A DNA stretch of 64,000 nucleotides. Source: Streptomyces sp. NBC_01717. GTDB taxonomy: Bacteria > Actinomycetota > Actinomycetes > Streptomycetales > Streptomycetaceae. The stretch spans positions 558,001 through 622,000 of the forward strand of contig NZ_CP109178.1 in NCBI RefSeq assembly GCF_036248255.1, read 5' to 3'. A model generated the notes under the pieces. The model had not been told where the DNA came from. It saw only the letters and a program-made list of their open reading frames with translations, and did no database searches. Below, in pieces: positions 8,409-17,057 of the stretch; the first letter of the stretch is position 1, and each line of letters starts with the position of its first letter. The position numbers were made by a program, and so were the translations under genes.

Positions 8409-8957
8409 GTGACCAACACCGCCCTGCTCGTGATGGACGTTCAGCAGGCCATCACCGAGCGCGTCCCCGACCCCGCCTTCACACCGCGCCTCGCACGAGC
8501 CGTCGCCGCCGCGCGGGCCGCGGGCGTCCCCGTGGTGTACGTCGTCCTCGGCTTCCGCCCCGGCCGCCCCGAGGCCAAGTCCAGTCCCTCCTTCAGCGCC
8601 CTGCCCGACGGCGCCTTCACCGAAGGTGACCCCGGAGCCACCATCCACCCCGACGTCGCGCCTCGACCCGGCGAAAGCATCGTCACGAAGAAGCGCGTCA
8701 GCGCCTTCGCCGGCAGCGACCTCAACCTCGTCCTGCGCGGCGGCGCCATCGACCACCTCGTCCTGACCGGCCTCGCCACCAGCGGCGTCGTCCTGTCCAC
8801 CCTCCGCCAGGCCGCCGATCTCGACTACCGCCTCACCGTCCTGGCCGACGGCTGCGGCGACGCCGACCCCGAGGTCCACCGGGTGCTGACCGAGAAGGTC
8901 TTCCCCCGCCAGGCTGACGTCACGACCATCGACGCCTGGATCTCCGACCTCGCCTGA
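8409..8957 (+). CDS. isochorismatase-like hydrolase lacking the nucleophilic Cys
   Basis: 182 aa, isochorismatase/cysteine-hydrolase fold. D10 in LLVMDVQQ and K94/K95 in IVTKKRVSAF are kept, but at the usual Cys position the motif reads GLATSGVVLST, with Val127 where nicotinamidases carry Cys. It therefore cannot act as a Cys amidase; like true isochorismatases (PhzD, EntB) it could use Asp/Lys chemistry. It follows the marR-MFS pair on the same strand and is probably part of that transcript. Confidence 0.8.
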   Translation: MTNTALLVMDVQQAITERVPDPAFTPRLARAVAAARAAGVPVVYVVLGFRPGRPEAKSSPSFSALPDGAFTEGDPGATIHPDVAPRPGESIVTKKRVSAFAGSDLNLVLRGGAIDHLVLTGLATSGVVLSTLRQAADLDYRLTVLADGCGDADPEVHRVLTEKVFPRQADVTTIDAWISDLA

Positions 8958-9080
8958 CATCACCCACAGGGCTGCGCCGAGCCGGGGCGCGTCCACCCAA
9001 CAGCTCGACGAGAACGGCGATGTCCGCGCGCGCGAAAGTGGTTTGCCGACTTGGATGTCGCGTGAGTAGCGTCGCCTTTT

Positions 9081-9611
9081 ATGCCCCCGACTCTGCGCAC
9101 CGAGCGTCTACTCCTCGAGCCGTACCTCTCCGAGGACGAAGAGGGCTTCGTCGCTCTGTTCCAGGACACCAGGGTGTCGCAGTGGATGGGTGACGGCACC
9201 GCTTCCGAAGCAGCAGACCGCGCCCTGTTCGGGCGCATCTTCACGAAGGTGTACGCCCAGGACCTGTTCGATGTCTGGGCTGTTCGTCGCAATGGACTCC
9301 TCGTCGGGCATGCCGAGATCAAGCCGAACGATGTCCTCGGAGGCCACGAGATCATTTACGCTCTGTCGCCGACGGCATGGGGGTCCGGCCTGGGGACCGA
9401 GTTGGCCGAGGCGATCGTCGCCCATGGTTTCGACACCCTCGGGCTGACCAAGGTGTACGCCACTGTCGACCCGGCGAACGAGGCCTCGCTGACCCTGCTG
9501 GACGGAATCGGTTTCGAGCATGTCCAGGACATGAAAGAGGATGACGGCAGCACCACCCACGTGCTGGCCCGCCGTCTGACCGCAAGCGGCAAGTCGCCCC
9601 TCGCCCCATAG
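9081..9611 (+). CDS. GNAT acetyltransferase, RimJ/RimL type
   Basis: 176 aa. The start MPPTLRTERLLLEPY is typical of the RimJ/RimL (Acetyltransf_3) branch, and the acetyl-CoA loop is SPTAWGSGLGTELAEAI. The C-terminal VDPANEASLTLLDGIGFEHV is the conserved strand/helix that clamps CoA. This branch acetylates protein N-termini or small amines; the target is unknown. Single gene, with a hairpin overlapping its stop codon. Confidence 0.83.
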   Translation: MPPTLRTERLLLEPYLSEDEEGFVALFQDTRVSQWMGDGTASEAADRALFGRIFTKVYAQDLFDVWAVRRNGLLVGHAEIKPNDVLGGHEIIYALSPTAWGSGLGTELAEAIVAHGFDTLGLTKVYATVDPANEASLTLLDGIGFEHVQDMKEDDGSTTHVLARRLTASGKSPLAP

Positions 9612-9618
9612 GGGCGAG
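9600..9618 (+). terminator. terminator at the GNAT stop codon
   Basis: CTCGCCCC (9600-9607) and GGGGCGAG (9611-9618) form a perfect 8-bp stem with a 3-nt loop that spans the TAG stop codon. I see no gene in the 9619-9854 gap that follows. Confidence 0.6.
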
Positions 9619-9854
9619 AGCCGGCCGCTTGGGTGGCGGACACCTTCGAGACCTCAGGAATCGCACTCCGGCCACGGCGCAGGTGCAATTACCTCCGAGG
9701 CGCCCCTGTACCAAGCGGCACGACCGCACACCCGAACGCACAAGTACCGCAGCGGGGTACCTCCTCCCTTCTGCTGGTCACGTATGTACTGGGGCCTGGG
9801 CCTGCGCCCGTCCAGGGCTGGAGCCGGCGGGAGCACCGCCGGTTGGAGGGCTGA

Positions 9855-10133
9855 TCACTCCTCCATCACGGCATCGCATTGCGCACAGACCAGCTGGGCG
9901 TACTCCGCTGTGTACCACGAGGAATCGGGATCCGTGGGCCGGCCGGGAGATGACTCCATGGCGAAGGTGTCCTTACCACAGAGGGTGCGCGGCCCTGGGG
10001 TCGTGGTGGACCCAGGGGCGGCTGGCGCTGCGTGCACGCAGCGGACGGGTCGCCCCTCAACCCGTGATACACCGGTCAAGGATCGCGCTGCACTTGGCTG
10101 ATCGAGCTCGTACATCACGAAGATCTCGCTCAT
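9855..10133 (-). CDS. small CxxC hypothetical protein
   Basis: 92 aa. The first third is Arg/Ala/Pro-rich, but from residue 48 it reads TLCGKDTF…SWYTAEYAQLVCAQCDAVMEE, with one lone Cys and a C-terminal CAQC. Small Streptomyces proteins of this layout look like minimal zinc ribbons. It is isolated, so nothing around it hints at a job. The true start could be internal. Confidence 0.5.
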   Translation of the reverse strand: MSEIFVMYELDQPSAARSLTGVSRVEGRPVRCVHAAPAAPGSTTTPGPRTLCGKDTFAMESSPGRPTDPDSSWYTAEYAQLVCAQCDAVMEE

Positions 10134-10365
10134 GTCCTGACGGTAGGCCGATACAGCGGTTCATGCAGTGGGACGTGAGACATACCGGCGTGGGCCGCCC
10201 TCGCCGCGATGGCCGCGGCACCCTTCAACTTGTCCGTCAGTACGCCGACGCCGCCAAGGGCTCCCGACTTGCCCAGGAGGACGCAGCCGCAAACGGCGGG
10301 AATGTGCGACCTTGCGGACCGGGCGGCCGAGCTGGGAAGCCAAGCAGTAGCCCGGAAGCCACGCT

Positions 10366-10623
10366 TCAGCCCCGGGCGATGGACTCTTCGATGAGGGCCA
10401 CGGTGGCGCGGGGATCGTCGACCTCGATGACGAGGAGGTCGTAGGTCTCGGCGTCGGCGAGTTCGATGACGACCGCCTTGTCCGGGTTCTTCACCTCCCA
10501 GAAGAGGCGTTCACCGTTGCTGAGGAAGCGGCCGGCGGTGATCACACCGGGGAGGTTGGTGCCACCGACGCGGATGCCTTTCCGTTCACGGGCGATGCCG
10601 GGGTCGTGGGTGGCGCCACGCAC
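10366..10623 (-). CDS. probable N-truncated conserved protein
   Basis: 85 aa from GTG 10623. The body (GIRVGGTNLPGVITAG, ERLFWEVKNPDKAVVIELADAETYDLLVIEVDDP) looks like the C-terminal two thirds of a small beta-rich family of actinobacterial hypotheticals that begin about 50 residues earlier. An in-frame TGA lies 24-27 nt upstream of the GTG, so the N-terminal part is missing. Either this is a short relative or a truncated gene. Function unknown. Confidence 0.4.
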   Translation of the reverse strand: MRGATHDPGIARERKGIRVGGTNLPGVITAGRFLSNGERLFWEVKNPDKAVVIELADAETYDLLVIEVDDPRATVALIEESIARG

Positions 10624-10843
10624 GTGGGGCAGCGGTGGCGGGGTGGATCACGTGGGCGAGGTGGTTGCGGAGGGTGGTCAGATACAGGCTCCGTTTGGAG
10701 CCGAAGACTCCTCAGGGGGCGCCCCTGGCGATGCCGATCCAGGTCACGGCGGGCTCGAACGCCTTCCTGTAGGCGCCGTCGCGCTGCCGGCGGCGGAACA
10801 GACGCGGCAGCGCGGTGTCCGCGTCGGGGCTTACCCTGACCAC

Positions 10844-11194
10844 ATGATCACCGGTGGACACGTCATCATTTACAGCCGTGACGCAGAAGCGGACCGGGCC
10901 TTCTTCCGGGATGTGCTGGAGTATCCGCACGTCGATGCGGGAGGCGGCTGGCTGATCTTCAAGCTTCCGCCGACCGAGATCGCCGTGCATCCCACGGACG
11001 GTCCGGAGACGCAGGAGCTCTACCTGATGTGCGACGACATCAGCGCGACGGTGAAGAACCTGGCCTCGAAGGGCGTGGAGTTCACGCAGGCAGTCACCGA
11101 TGCGCGCTGGGGACGGCTGACCAGGTTCCGTCTGCCGGGCGGCGGCGAGGTGGGCATGTACGAGCCCCGCCACGAGCGAGCTACCGAGCTGTAA
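10844..11194 (+). CDS. VOC family (glyoxalase-like) protein
   Basis: 116 aa from ATG 10844, the first Met of the VOC-like sequence; the open frame upstream overlaps the neighbouring minus-strand gene. A single beta-alpha-beta-beta-beta pair: GGHVIIYSRDAEADRAFFRDVLEY, then IAVHPTDG, ELYLMCDDISATVKNLASKGVEF and PGGGEVGMYEPRH. His and Glu at the expected metal positions are present. VOC members bind small molecules or act as metal-dependent isomerases or dioxygenases; the substrate is not evident. Confidence 0.75.
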   Translation: MITGGHVIIYSRDAEADRAFFRDVLEYPHVDAGGGWLIFKLPPTEIAVHPTDGPETQELYLMCDDISATVKNLASKGVEFTQAVTDARWGRLTRFRLPGGGEVGMYEPRHERATEL

Positions 11195-11432
11195 AGCGCA
11201 CATGCCGTACAGCCTGCGCTCGCTGGAACCGACCGACGAGATCACCGTCAAGGCCCGCTGGTCGGAACCCGCGACGCAGAGTGCAGGTCACGTACTGCGC
11301 CATTTCCGCCCAGCCATGTGTCGGCGTACGCACAAAAGGGGCCCAGCCGGGCACGAATGAACGTGCCCACTCCGGTGTACAGCACAGCGCGGAACCCTTT
11401 CGGGAGAAGCCTGCCCGGTGCAGATGCCCTCC

Positions 11433-12251
11433 CTACGGCGATTCCCATGGACCGGTGTCTGCCGGGGAGTCGGGCGTGGTGCTCAGGGGCAGGAGCTGAG
11501 GGCGTTTTGCGGTGCGGCCGTCGCCGGAGGACCGGCCGCGCAGACGGCGTGCGAGCCAGGGGCCGAGGAATGCGGCCGCCCAGCGCAGTTCGGCTGCTGC
11601 GGCTTGCCAGCCGGCAGGGACCGCCTGTGGAGGCAGCGGGAGCGTCCAGGCGTCGTCGCTTCCGGGCAGGTGCATGGCGTGGGCGACGGCTGCAGCGATC
11701 CGCTCGTGGCCCAGGGGGCTCGCGTGGAGTCGGTCAGCGCTCCACAGCCGTGGGTCGGTGGTGACAGCGTGCCCGGCGGTGTCGGCGACCGTTACCCCGT
11801 GCCGGGCGGCAGCAACGCGGATGCGGGCGTTGAGGTCGAACACGCGGGACCTGACCGGCCGGGCAAGTGGCGCGATCTTCCCGACGTCGGGGAAGGTGAG
11901 GGTCACCACGTGGGCCCCGGTGGCTGTGAGCGCGGCGAACACTTCTTCCAGATGCCCGGCCACCTCCGCGGCGTCGAACCGGGGCCGGAGCAGGTCGTTG
12001 ACCCCGGCGACGACGGTCGCCAGGTCGGGACGCAGGGCCAGGGCGGGCTCCAGCTGTTCGGTGCGGACCTGGCCGGCGACACGTCCTCGTACGGCCAGGT
12101 TGGCGTACTCGAGAGAGGGGTTGACGGCCGCGAGGCGCTCGGCGAGCCGGTCGGCCCAACCCCGTAGACCGATGATGTCGTCGCCGTCGCCGAGACCTTC
12201 GGTCTGGCTGTCGCCCAGGGCCACGTAACGCAGGTATTCACCGCTGTTCAT
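11433..12251 (-). CDS. SGNH/GDSL hydrolase
   Basis: 272 aa from ATG 12251. Block I is ALGDSQTEGLGD with Ser15 as nucleophile, block III GVNDLL, and block V has the catalytic Asp/His in DRLHASPLGH. There is no signal peptide, so it is a cytoplasmic esterase/lipase-type enzyme. Its start lies 14 bp inside the end of the upstream padR gene (ATG…TGA overlap), so the two are translated together and PadR is its probable regulator. SD GGCGGA precedes the ATG. Confidence 0.85.
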   Translation of the reverse strand: MNSGEYLRYVALGDSQTEGLGDGDDIIGLRGWADRLAERLAAVNPSLEYANLAVRGRVAGQVRTEQLEPALALRPDLATVVAGVNDLLRPRFDAAEVAGHLEEVFAALTATGAHVVTLTFPDVGKIAPLARPVRSRVFDLNARIRVAAARHGVTVADTAGHAVTTDPRLWSADRLHASPLGHERIAAAVAHAMHLPGSDDAWTLPLPPQAVPAGWQAAAAELRWAAAFLGPWLARRLRGRSSGDGRTAKRPQLLPLSTTPDSPADTGPWESP

Positions 12252-12807
12252 GACTCGTCCGCCTTTCCCGCAGTACAGCTGAGATCCGCAGGCACCAGTC
12301 CCGGTTGCCCTGTTCAAAGGCCAGGCCGCGCAGGCAGGTCAGGTACGGCCCGATCCGCTCGCCTCGACGCAGGAACTCTTCCTCGTCCGCTTCGCCGCGC
12401 ATCTGTCGCAGCAGCTTGCCGAAGAGCTCGATCCTGGCCTCGGCTGCGGACGCTCGCTCTTCGAGCTGCTCGATCACCGGCGCGGCGCCGATGTGGTCGG
12501 CGGCCTGCACCTTGACGAGCAGGTCGTCGCGGATGAACGAGGGCTTCGATACGGATGCGGCAAACTTTTCCAGCTCGGCGAGGCCGGCGTCGGTGACCCG
12601 GAACAGACGTTTGTTGGGCCGGGTTTCCTGGACCACCTGCCGACCGGCGACCAGCCCTTCCTTCTCCAGCTTGGTCAGCTCGGCGTACAGCTGCTGGGGC
12701 AGTGCGTGCCAGAAGTTCGCGACGCCGATGTCGAACGCCTTGGCCAGTTGGTATCCGCTGTATTCGCCGTCCAGCAGCGCCGCCAGCACGGCGTGTCGCA
12801 AGGCCAT
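12238..12807 (-). CDS. PadR family transcriptional regulator
   Basis: 189 aa from ATG 12807 (MALRHAVLAALLDGEYSGYQLA, the classical PadR opening); the 21 codons further upstream would be unusual and run into the operator. The N-terminal PadR winged helix is followed by a long C-terminal helical dimerisation arm (Vir_act_alpha_C type, near 95-185). First gene of a two-gene operon with the SGNH hydrolase and divergent from an NTF2-like gene, with a large palindrome between them. Confidence 0.86.
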   Translation of the reverse strand: MALRHAVLAALLDGEYSGYQLAKAFDIGVANFWHALPQQLYAELTKLEKEGLVAGRQVVQETRPNKRLFRVTDAGLAELEKFAASVSKPSFIRDDLLVKVQAADHIGAAPVIEQLEERASAAEARIELFGKLLRQMRGEADEEEFLRRGERIGPYLTCLRGLAFEQGNRDWCLRISAVLRERRTSHEQR

Positions 12808-12846
12808 CGAGGGTGCCCCTTCCCTTTCCTTGTCCGCCACTGCATC

Positions 12847-12882
12847 ATACTCAAGAAAATGACTAGTCACATTCTTGAGTAT
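12847..12882. promoter_or_regulatory. nested palindromic PadR operator
   Basis: ATACTCAAGAA (12847-12857) and TTCTTGAGTAT (12872-12882) form perfect 11-bp arms. At exactly the same dyad centre lies a second perfect palindrome, TGACTAGTCA (12860-12869). The site is 40 bp from the padR start and 11 bp from the ATG of the divergent gene at 12894, overlapping both promoters. It is the obvious PadR binding site controlling both sides. Confidence 0.75.
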
Positions 12883-12893
12883 CAGGAGGGGTC

Positions 12894-13325
12894 ATGGAGA
12901 CTGCTGAACGCTTCCGCACCATCGTGGAGAAGCGCGACCTCGCGGCGCTGGAAGACCTGTTCACCGAGGACATCCGCCTCTACAGCCCGGTGAAGTTCAC
13001 CCCCTTCGAGGGCAAGCCCATGGTGCTGGGACTCTTCGGCGTCCTGCTGCGCGCCTTCGAGGACTTCCGCTACACCGGGCACTTCGAGGGCGCGGCCGAG
13101 ACCAGCACCGATGGCGAAGAGGCTCCGTCGGCGATCCTCCTCTTCCGGGCCACCGTGAACGGCAAGGAGATCCACGGCATCGACCTGCTCCAGTTCGACG
13201 AGACGGGCCGGATCAAGGAGTTCACCGTGATGGTCCGCCCGCAGTCCGCGGTGCACACCCTGGGCGAGGCGGTACTCGCCGGCCTGGTCGCCGACGGCCT
13301 CATTCCCCGGCCCGACGGCCGCTGA
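12894..13325 (+). CDS. NTF2-like/SnoaL-like protein
   Basis: 143 aa. N-terminal helix ETAERFRTIVEKRDLAALEDLFTEDIRLYSPV and later HGIDLLQFDETGRIKEFTVMVRP are the hallmark helix and sheet of the NTF2-like cone fold (nuclear-transport-factor-2 superfamily: ketosteroid isomerases, SnoaL cyclases, many small-molecule binders). SD AGGAGGGG is 4 nt before the ATG. Divergent from padR and under the same palindrome, so it is probably induced together with the SGNH hydrolase. Confidence 0.8.
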   Translation: METAERFRTIVEKRDLAALEDLFTEDIRLYSPVKFTPFEGKPMVLGLFGVLLRAFEDFRYTGHFEGAAETSTDGEEAPSAILLFRATVNGKEIHGIDLLQFDETGRIKEFTVMVRPQSAVHTLGEAVLAGLVADGLIPRPDGR

Positions 13326-13441
13326 AGCGGACACATACGGGAACGGCCGCCCCGACACCAAGGATCCCGGTGCCCGCCGAGCCGCCACGCATCCTCGTTC
13401 GAGCCACTCCAGAAACTGGGCAACTGTGCGTTCGCGGAGCG

Positions 13442-13511
13442 GCGAGCGTCGGCGGGCGAGCGTCGGCGGGCGTGCGTCGGCGGGCGTGCGTCGGCGGGCG
13501 TGCGTCGGCGG
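13442..13511 (+). repeat. five tandem 14-bp repeats
   Basis: Five consecutive 14-bp units, two of GCGAGCGTCGGCGG and three of GCGTGCGTCGGCGG, with no spacer. Too short and spacer-free to be CRISPR. It adjoins the PIN-toxin remnant. Confidence 0.85.
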
Positions 13512-13532
13512 ATTGAGATGATCTGCGCTCTG

Positions 13533-13622
13533 GGCGCGGCGCTTGCTGAGCACGATGACGTTCGTGTCGATCAGGCCGCGTTTCGCCCCCCGGGCCCGAG
13601 CAATTCCGCCCGGACTCGGCAT
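13533..13622 (-). pseudogene. remnant of a VapC-like PIN-domain toxin
   Basis: The minus frame contains RGLIDTNVIVL, the first strand of PIN-domain RNases with the catalytic Asp (family: LIDTNxx). After ten residues the match stops and the reading runs into the tandem repeats, so only the extreme N-terminus survives. No vapB-like antitoxin is visible. The assignment rests on a very short match. Confidence 0.35.
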
Positions 13623-14232
13623 GCGTATCGCGCTATAGGCAGGTGCTGCTACTGATACCTGGCGCGCACGTTGCCTCCCGGGCTGCTCCGCACGTGAGCG
13701 GTCCCACGCCGTTCGAGCACGAAGTTCGAGAAGTTCGAGAGGTGAGGTGGCCGCAACTGCCTCCCACCCTCGCTCAAGCCGCTGGGCGGCGTTCCGGTAG
13801 GTGGACTGCGGACATGAGCGAATTCAAGGACCGCTCGGGACAGGTCTCAGACCCTGGCCATCCAGCAGCCCAAGCGCCCTTTCGCGGCAGGCAAGGGGCC
13901 CGTTCCCGTCGGTGATCACAGGCGGATCATCGATTCCGGCTTGCCGCAGTCGTCGGAGTCGGTTTGGACAGCCCGCCTTGTGGACTGGACGCCGACCGCC
14001 TCGAGACCACCGGAGCCAGTCCGGCTCTCCTCCGGCGCCGGGCGCGTCGACGATGACGCAGTGGGGCCGGGCCTACATCCCGTGCCCGGCTCCACTGGTC
14101 GAAGCGGCGACAGAGGGAGGGTCGGCGTGGTTGCGGGAGCATCTGCCGTATCCGGACGGCAATGCATTCTCCGCCGGGCCATGACGCCGGACCCCGCAGC
14201 TTTCCTTTCGCACCGGACCTGCCGGGCCCATT
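13623..14232. other. 610 bp without a convincing gene
   Basis: Both strands were read. Only short frames rich in Arg/Pro/Ser occur. A 43-codon frame at 14053-14184 (MTQWGRAYIPCPAP…) has tolerable composition but no SD and no neighbour supporting it. I see no promoter, hairpin or IS end of note. Confidence 0.4.
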
Positions 14233-14415
14233 TCAGCGCTTGAAGGCGTCCTTCGCCTTCTCCTTCGCCTGACGAACGTCACCCTTGGCCTTCTCGGCGC
14301 GACCCTTGGCCGTCAAACCCTCGTTGCCTACCGCGCGGCCGGCGGTCTCCTCCACCTTGCCCTTGGCCTGTTCTACCTTGGCCTTGGCCTTCTGGTCCTT
14401 GGCCACGACACTCAC
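14233..14415 (-). CDS. CsbD family stress protein
   Basis: About 60 aa from GTG 14415, chosen because GAGAAG lies 6 nt upstream; a TTG at 14442 would add nine residues. Lys/Glu/Ala-rich with the CsbD pattern KAKVEQAKGKVEETAGRAVGNEGLTAKGRAEKAKGD. CsbD proteins are small, mostly helical, abundant under general stress (SigB regulon in Bacillus), and of unknown biochemical role. Its place near the Asp23 envelope-stress locus fits a stress-gene neighbourhood. Confidence 0.82.
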   Translation of the reverse strand: MSVVAKDQKAKAKVEQAKGKVEETAGRAVGNEGLTAKGRAEKAKGDVRQAKEKAKDAFKR

Positions 14416-14684
14416 ATCCCGCTTCTCAAACTCGATGGACAACTTCTAGCTCAACCGTAAATGGCTCCTTGGACGCCATCTACCGACCGGTCGGACCGAA
14501 ACGGGATTATGTGAAGTCGGGGCGAGATCGAACACCCTCGGCCGACGCCCCCCATCAGCGCTGCCGCGCCCGACGCCCCGCACGGCTCCGACAGCGGTTC
14601 GAGGGCGTGATCCGGCGGGACAGTGAGGCAGGGGGACGGCGACGACCGCCATGGTGACGGGCGCGGAACTTCTGGGCCCGCGGG

Positions 14685-15041
14685 TTACCAGGGGCCGTGG
14701 TAGACCAGGCCCAGAACCAGGGCGGCCGCCGCGGTGGCGAGGAACACGATCCCGCCTACGATGTTGCGGGAGCCCACCCGCAGGTGGGCGATGATTGCGC
14801 CGATGAAGTACAGCACGAGACCGGAAGCGGCGAGGGTCCCCAGGAACGGCACGGCGAGCCCGGCCAGCAGCCCCACGGTGCCCGCTGCCAGCAACATGCC
14901 AAGCACCGGCACATACTTCCGGGGCACGCCTTTCATGTCCGCCTGGGTCTTGGGGTATTCGTGGCCTATCAGGTAGGTGACGGCGGCTGCGCCGTTGAAG
15001 ACCGCACCGAGGATGGTGACCGTGACGTAGGCGGCGAACAC
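14685..15041 (-). CDS. DoxX-like membrane protein
   Basis: 118 aa from GTG 15041, preceded by GGAGAAAAC; a GTG at 15080 would add 13 non-family residues. Four hydrophobic segments (near 1-20, 45-65, 68-85, 95-115) and the family opening AAYVTVTILGA followed by PRKYVPVLGMLLAAGTVGLLAG fit the DoxX/DoxX-like family of small integral membrane proteins linked to redox and stress. No partner gene is adjacent. Confidence 0.75.
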   Translation of the reverse strand: MFAAYVTVTILGAVFNGAAAVTYLIGHEYPKTQADMKGVPRKYVPVLGMLLAAGTVGLLAGLAVPFLGTLAASGLVLYFIGAIIAHLRVGSRNIVGGIVFLATAAAALVLGLVYHGPW

Positions 15042-15307
15042 GTTTTCTCCGTTTCTGTCGGGAATAGTGCTGCTGGGCACTCCGTCGTGGGATGCCCTTC
15101 TCCTGGACGACGAGCCGGCGACCCGATTTGTGACATCGGCTGGCAGCCGGGCGTGCCAGTGCTGCCGAAGGCCTTCTAACCGTTGAGCAAGACCGCGAGA
15201 TGGTGCTGTCGGGGCTGGGGTGCTTCCTGTCCGGTGGTGATCGTCCCGGGTCGCCCCGGCACGACACCAGGGCGGCCAACCGACCGTACGCGCTACTCCT
15301 GGAGCTC

Positions 15308-15905
15308 GAACAGGGTTGTGATCAACGGGCGACCCGGATGAGGTCTTTGATCCAGATCATCGAGGCGCGCGGGTGCGGGCCGGCGAGGTAGCTATCTGGG
15401 GCCTGTCGTATCGGGTGACGATGCCTCGCCGCGCCTTGAGCTTGTTGATCTGGCATTCCACGGTGTTCCGCTCCGAGTAGGGGTCGGAGCCGTGACCGAG
15501 GGGCCGACCACCCCCGGAGAGCCCTGCTTCTTCCGGTGGCGGCTCGGCCCCTCTTCTCCGGGATGACTGCCTCGATGCCGCATCTACGCAGCCGCCGGGC
15601 CCAGTTGCCGCAGGACGGGTAGGCCTTGTCCCCGGCAACCGCGTCCGGCCGGGTGCTGCGGCGACCGACTAGCCCTCGGACCCGTATCCGCCCCAGCACG
15701 GGGATCAACTGCGGGCTGTCCGCGCGGCCTTCCCCGAGGTCAGGATGAACGCCATTGGACGGCACTTCCGGTCGGCGGCGACGCGGAGAGGGAGATGAAC
15801 TCCCGCTCCGCCTGCGACAGTTACCGTCGGATACAAGAAGACCTACCGGAACAGCCCCGCCACAAGGGCGAATCCGCAGGTTGATCACAACTCCATGCAC
15901 GCCCT
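15308..15905 (-). mobile_element. internally deleted IS5-type element
   Basis: On the minus strand this matches the intact element at 46064-47159. The left end (15905 inward) and the first codons of the transposase up to GVH (…GSEFI in the intact copy) are followed directly by …LAADRKCRPMAFILTSG, so about 480 bp of the gene are missing. The remainder carries at least two frameshifts (frames ending in IEAVIPEKRG, then ERNTVECQINKLKARRGI, then DSYLAGPHPRASMIWIKDL). It reaches a degraded right end near 15308. No functional transposase remains. Confidence 0.75.
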
Positions 15906-16055
15906 GGCGGCGCTTCGTTCGCCGGGCAGGTCCTTTATCGGGCCGTCATTCCAGCCTTGCAGCTCAATACTGCGGCATCGCCTCCTGCCGACAGGACAAG
16001 GCAGGAGACGGACCGTCACCGTGTGGGCCACCTGGTCCCATGTTGCATGCCGGGA

Positions 16056-17051
16056 TCATTCCTCCCGGTCATCGGCGGCCTCGTCCTCCCACTCGTCTTC
16101 CTCCAAGTCCTCTCCGTCGTCCTCTTCTTCGTCCTCTTCTTCGTCCTGTTCTTCGTCCTCTCCTTCGTCCTCAGCATCGCCGTCATCCGCGTCTTCGTAC
16201 TCGTCGTCGTTCTCCGAGTCCTCGGCCTGTGCTGCTTCTTCCTCTTCCATGGCTTCTTCGTGTGACACGACGACTTCGCCGTCTCGGATCTCGCCCCGCC
16301 AGCCTTCCGGCTCGTCCCCGGTGAGAGTGACGTACCGCTGGAAGTGCTTGAAGTCCAGCCGGACCCGGCGGCCCTGAGCCCGCCAAATATTTCCGGTCTT
16401 TTCGAAGAACCCGGACGGGTAGTACTCCAGGAGCAGGACGATCCGCGTCAGCGTCGGCGCCAGTTCGTGGAAACTTACGGCACCCTTGGTCGTCCCCTTG
16501 GCCCCTTCGGAGGTCCAGACGATCCGGTCGTCCGGAATCTGTTCCTGAACAGTCGCTTTGAAGCTGCGGGATGAGGGTCCGACCTTCACCTTCCAGTCGC
16601 TGGACATCTCGTCGCTCATCGAGACGCTGCGAACGCCCTTGGTGAAGCTGCTGAAATCCTCGTACTGGGTCCAGTAGTCGTAGGCCGTGCGAAGAGGCAC
16701 GCCGACATCGAGGACCTCAATGATGTTCATGCTCTTGCTACTGCCGGACTTGCCCTTGCCGCCGCCGAACGCCTCCTTGACCTTGCCCACGACACTGTCC
16801 TTGACGCCTTTGGCCTTCTCGGACAAGAACGCCTTCACGGGGGATTCGCCCCCGAGGACGCGCGAGCCGACTTTGAGCAGTGACCCGCTGTCGGCGGCAT
16901 CGGTGAGCTGCTCCGTGACATCCTTCAGCTTGTCACTGGCCTTCTCCGCGAGCCGTCCCACCTGTGCTTCCACGAAACCCGACAGCGCCTCGCTCAGTCC
17001 CCCCGCCCCCGGCCCCTGCGCCTCTCGCTCCTTCGTCTCCTTCCCAGCCAT
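16056..17051 (-). CDS. SRPBCC protein with acidic C-terminal tail
   Basis: 331 aa. Residues 1-107 are helical and charged (LSEALSGFVEAQVGRLAEKASDK), 108-250 form a polyketide-cyclase/START-like SRPBCC domain (IIEVLDVGVPLRTAYDYWTQYEDFSSF, …IVWTSEGAKGTTKGAVSFHEL), and 265-331 are almost wholly Glu/Asp. SRPBCC proteins of this kind sit in actinobacterial gas-vesicle clusters, yet no GvpA is in the window. The upstream gene ends 6 bp before its start, so both are one transcript. It could act as a hydrophobic-ligand binder or an assembly chaperone; this is inference. Confidence 0.72.
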   Translation of the reverse strand: MAGKETKEREAQGPGAGGLSEALSGFVEAQVGRLAEKASDKLKDVTEQLTDAADSGSLLKVGSRVLGGESPVKAFLSEKAKGVKDSVVGKVKEAFGGGKGKSGSSKSMNIIEVLDVGVPLRTAYDYWTQYEDFSSFTKGVRSVSMSDEMSSDWKVKVGPSSRSFKATVQEQIPDDRIVWTSEGAKGTTKGAVSFHELAPTLTRIVLLLEYYPSGFFEKTGNIWRAQGRRVRLDFKHFQRYVTLTGDEPEGWRGEIRDGEVVVSHEEAMEEEEAAQAEDSENDDEYEDADDGDAEDEGEDEEQDEEEDEEEDDGEDLEEDEWEDEAADDREE

Positions 17052-17057
17052 GTCGGG

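Noticed and set aside
13442..13511. CRISPR array
   Set aside because: Units are 14 bp, directly adjacent and without spacers, and no cas gene is nearby.
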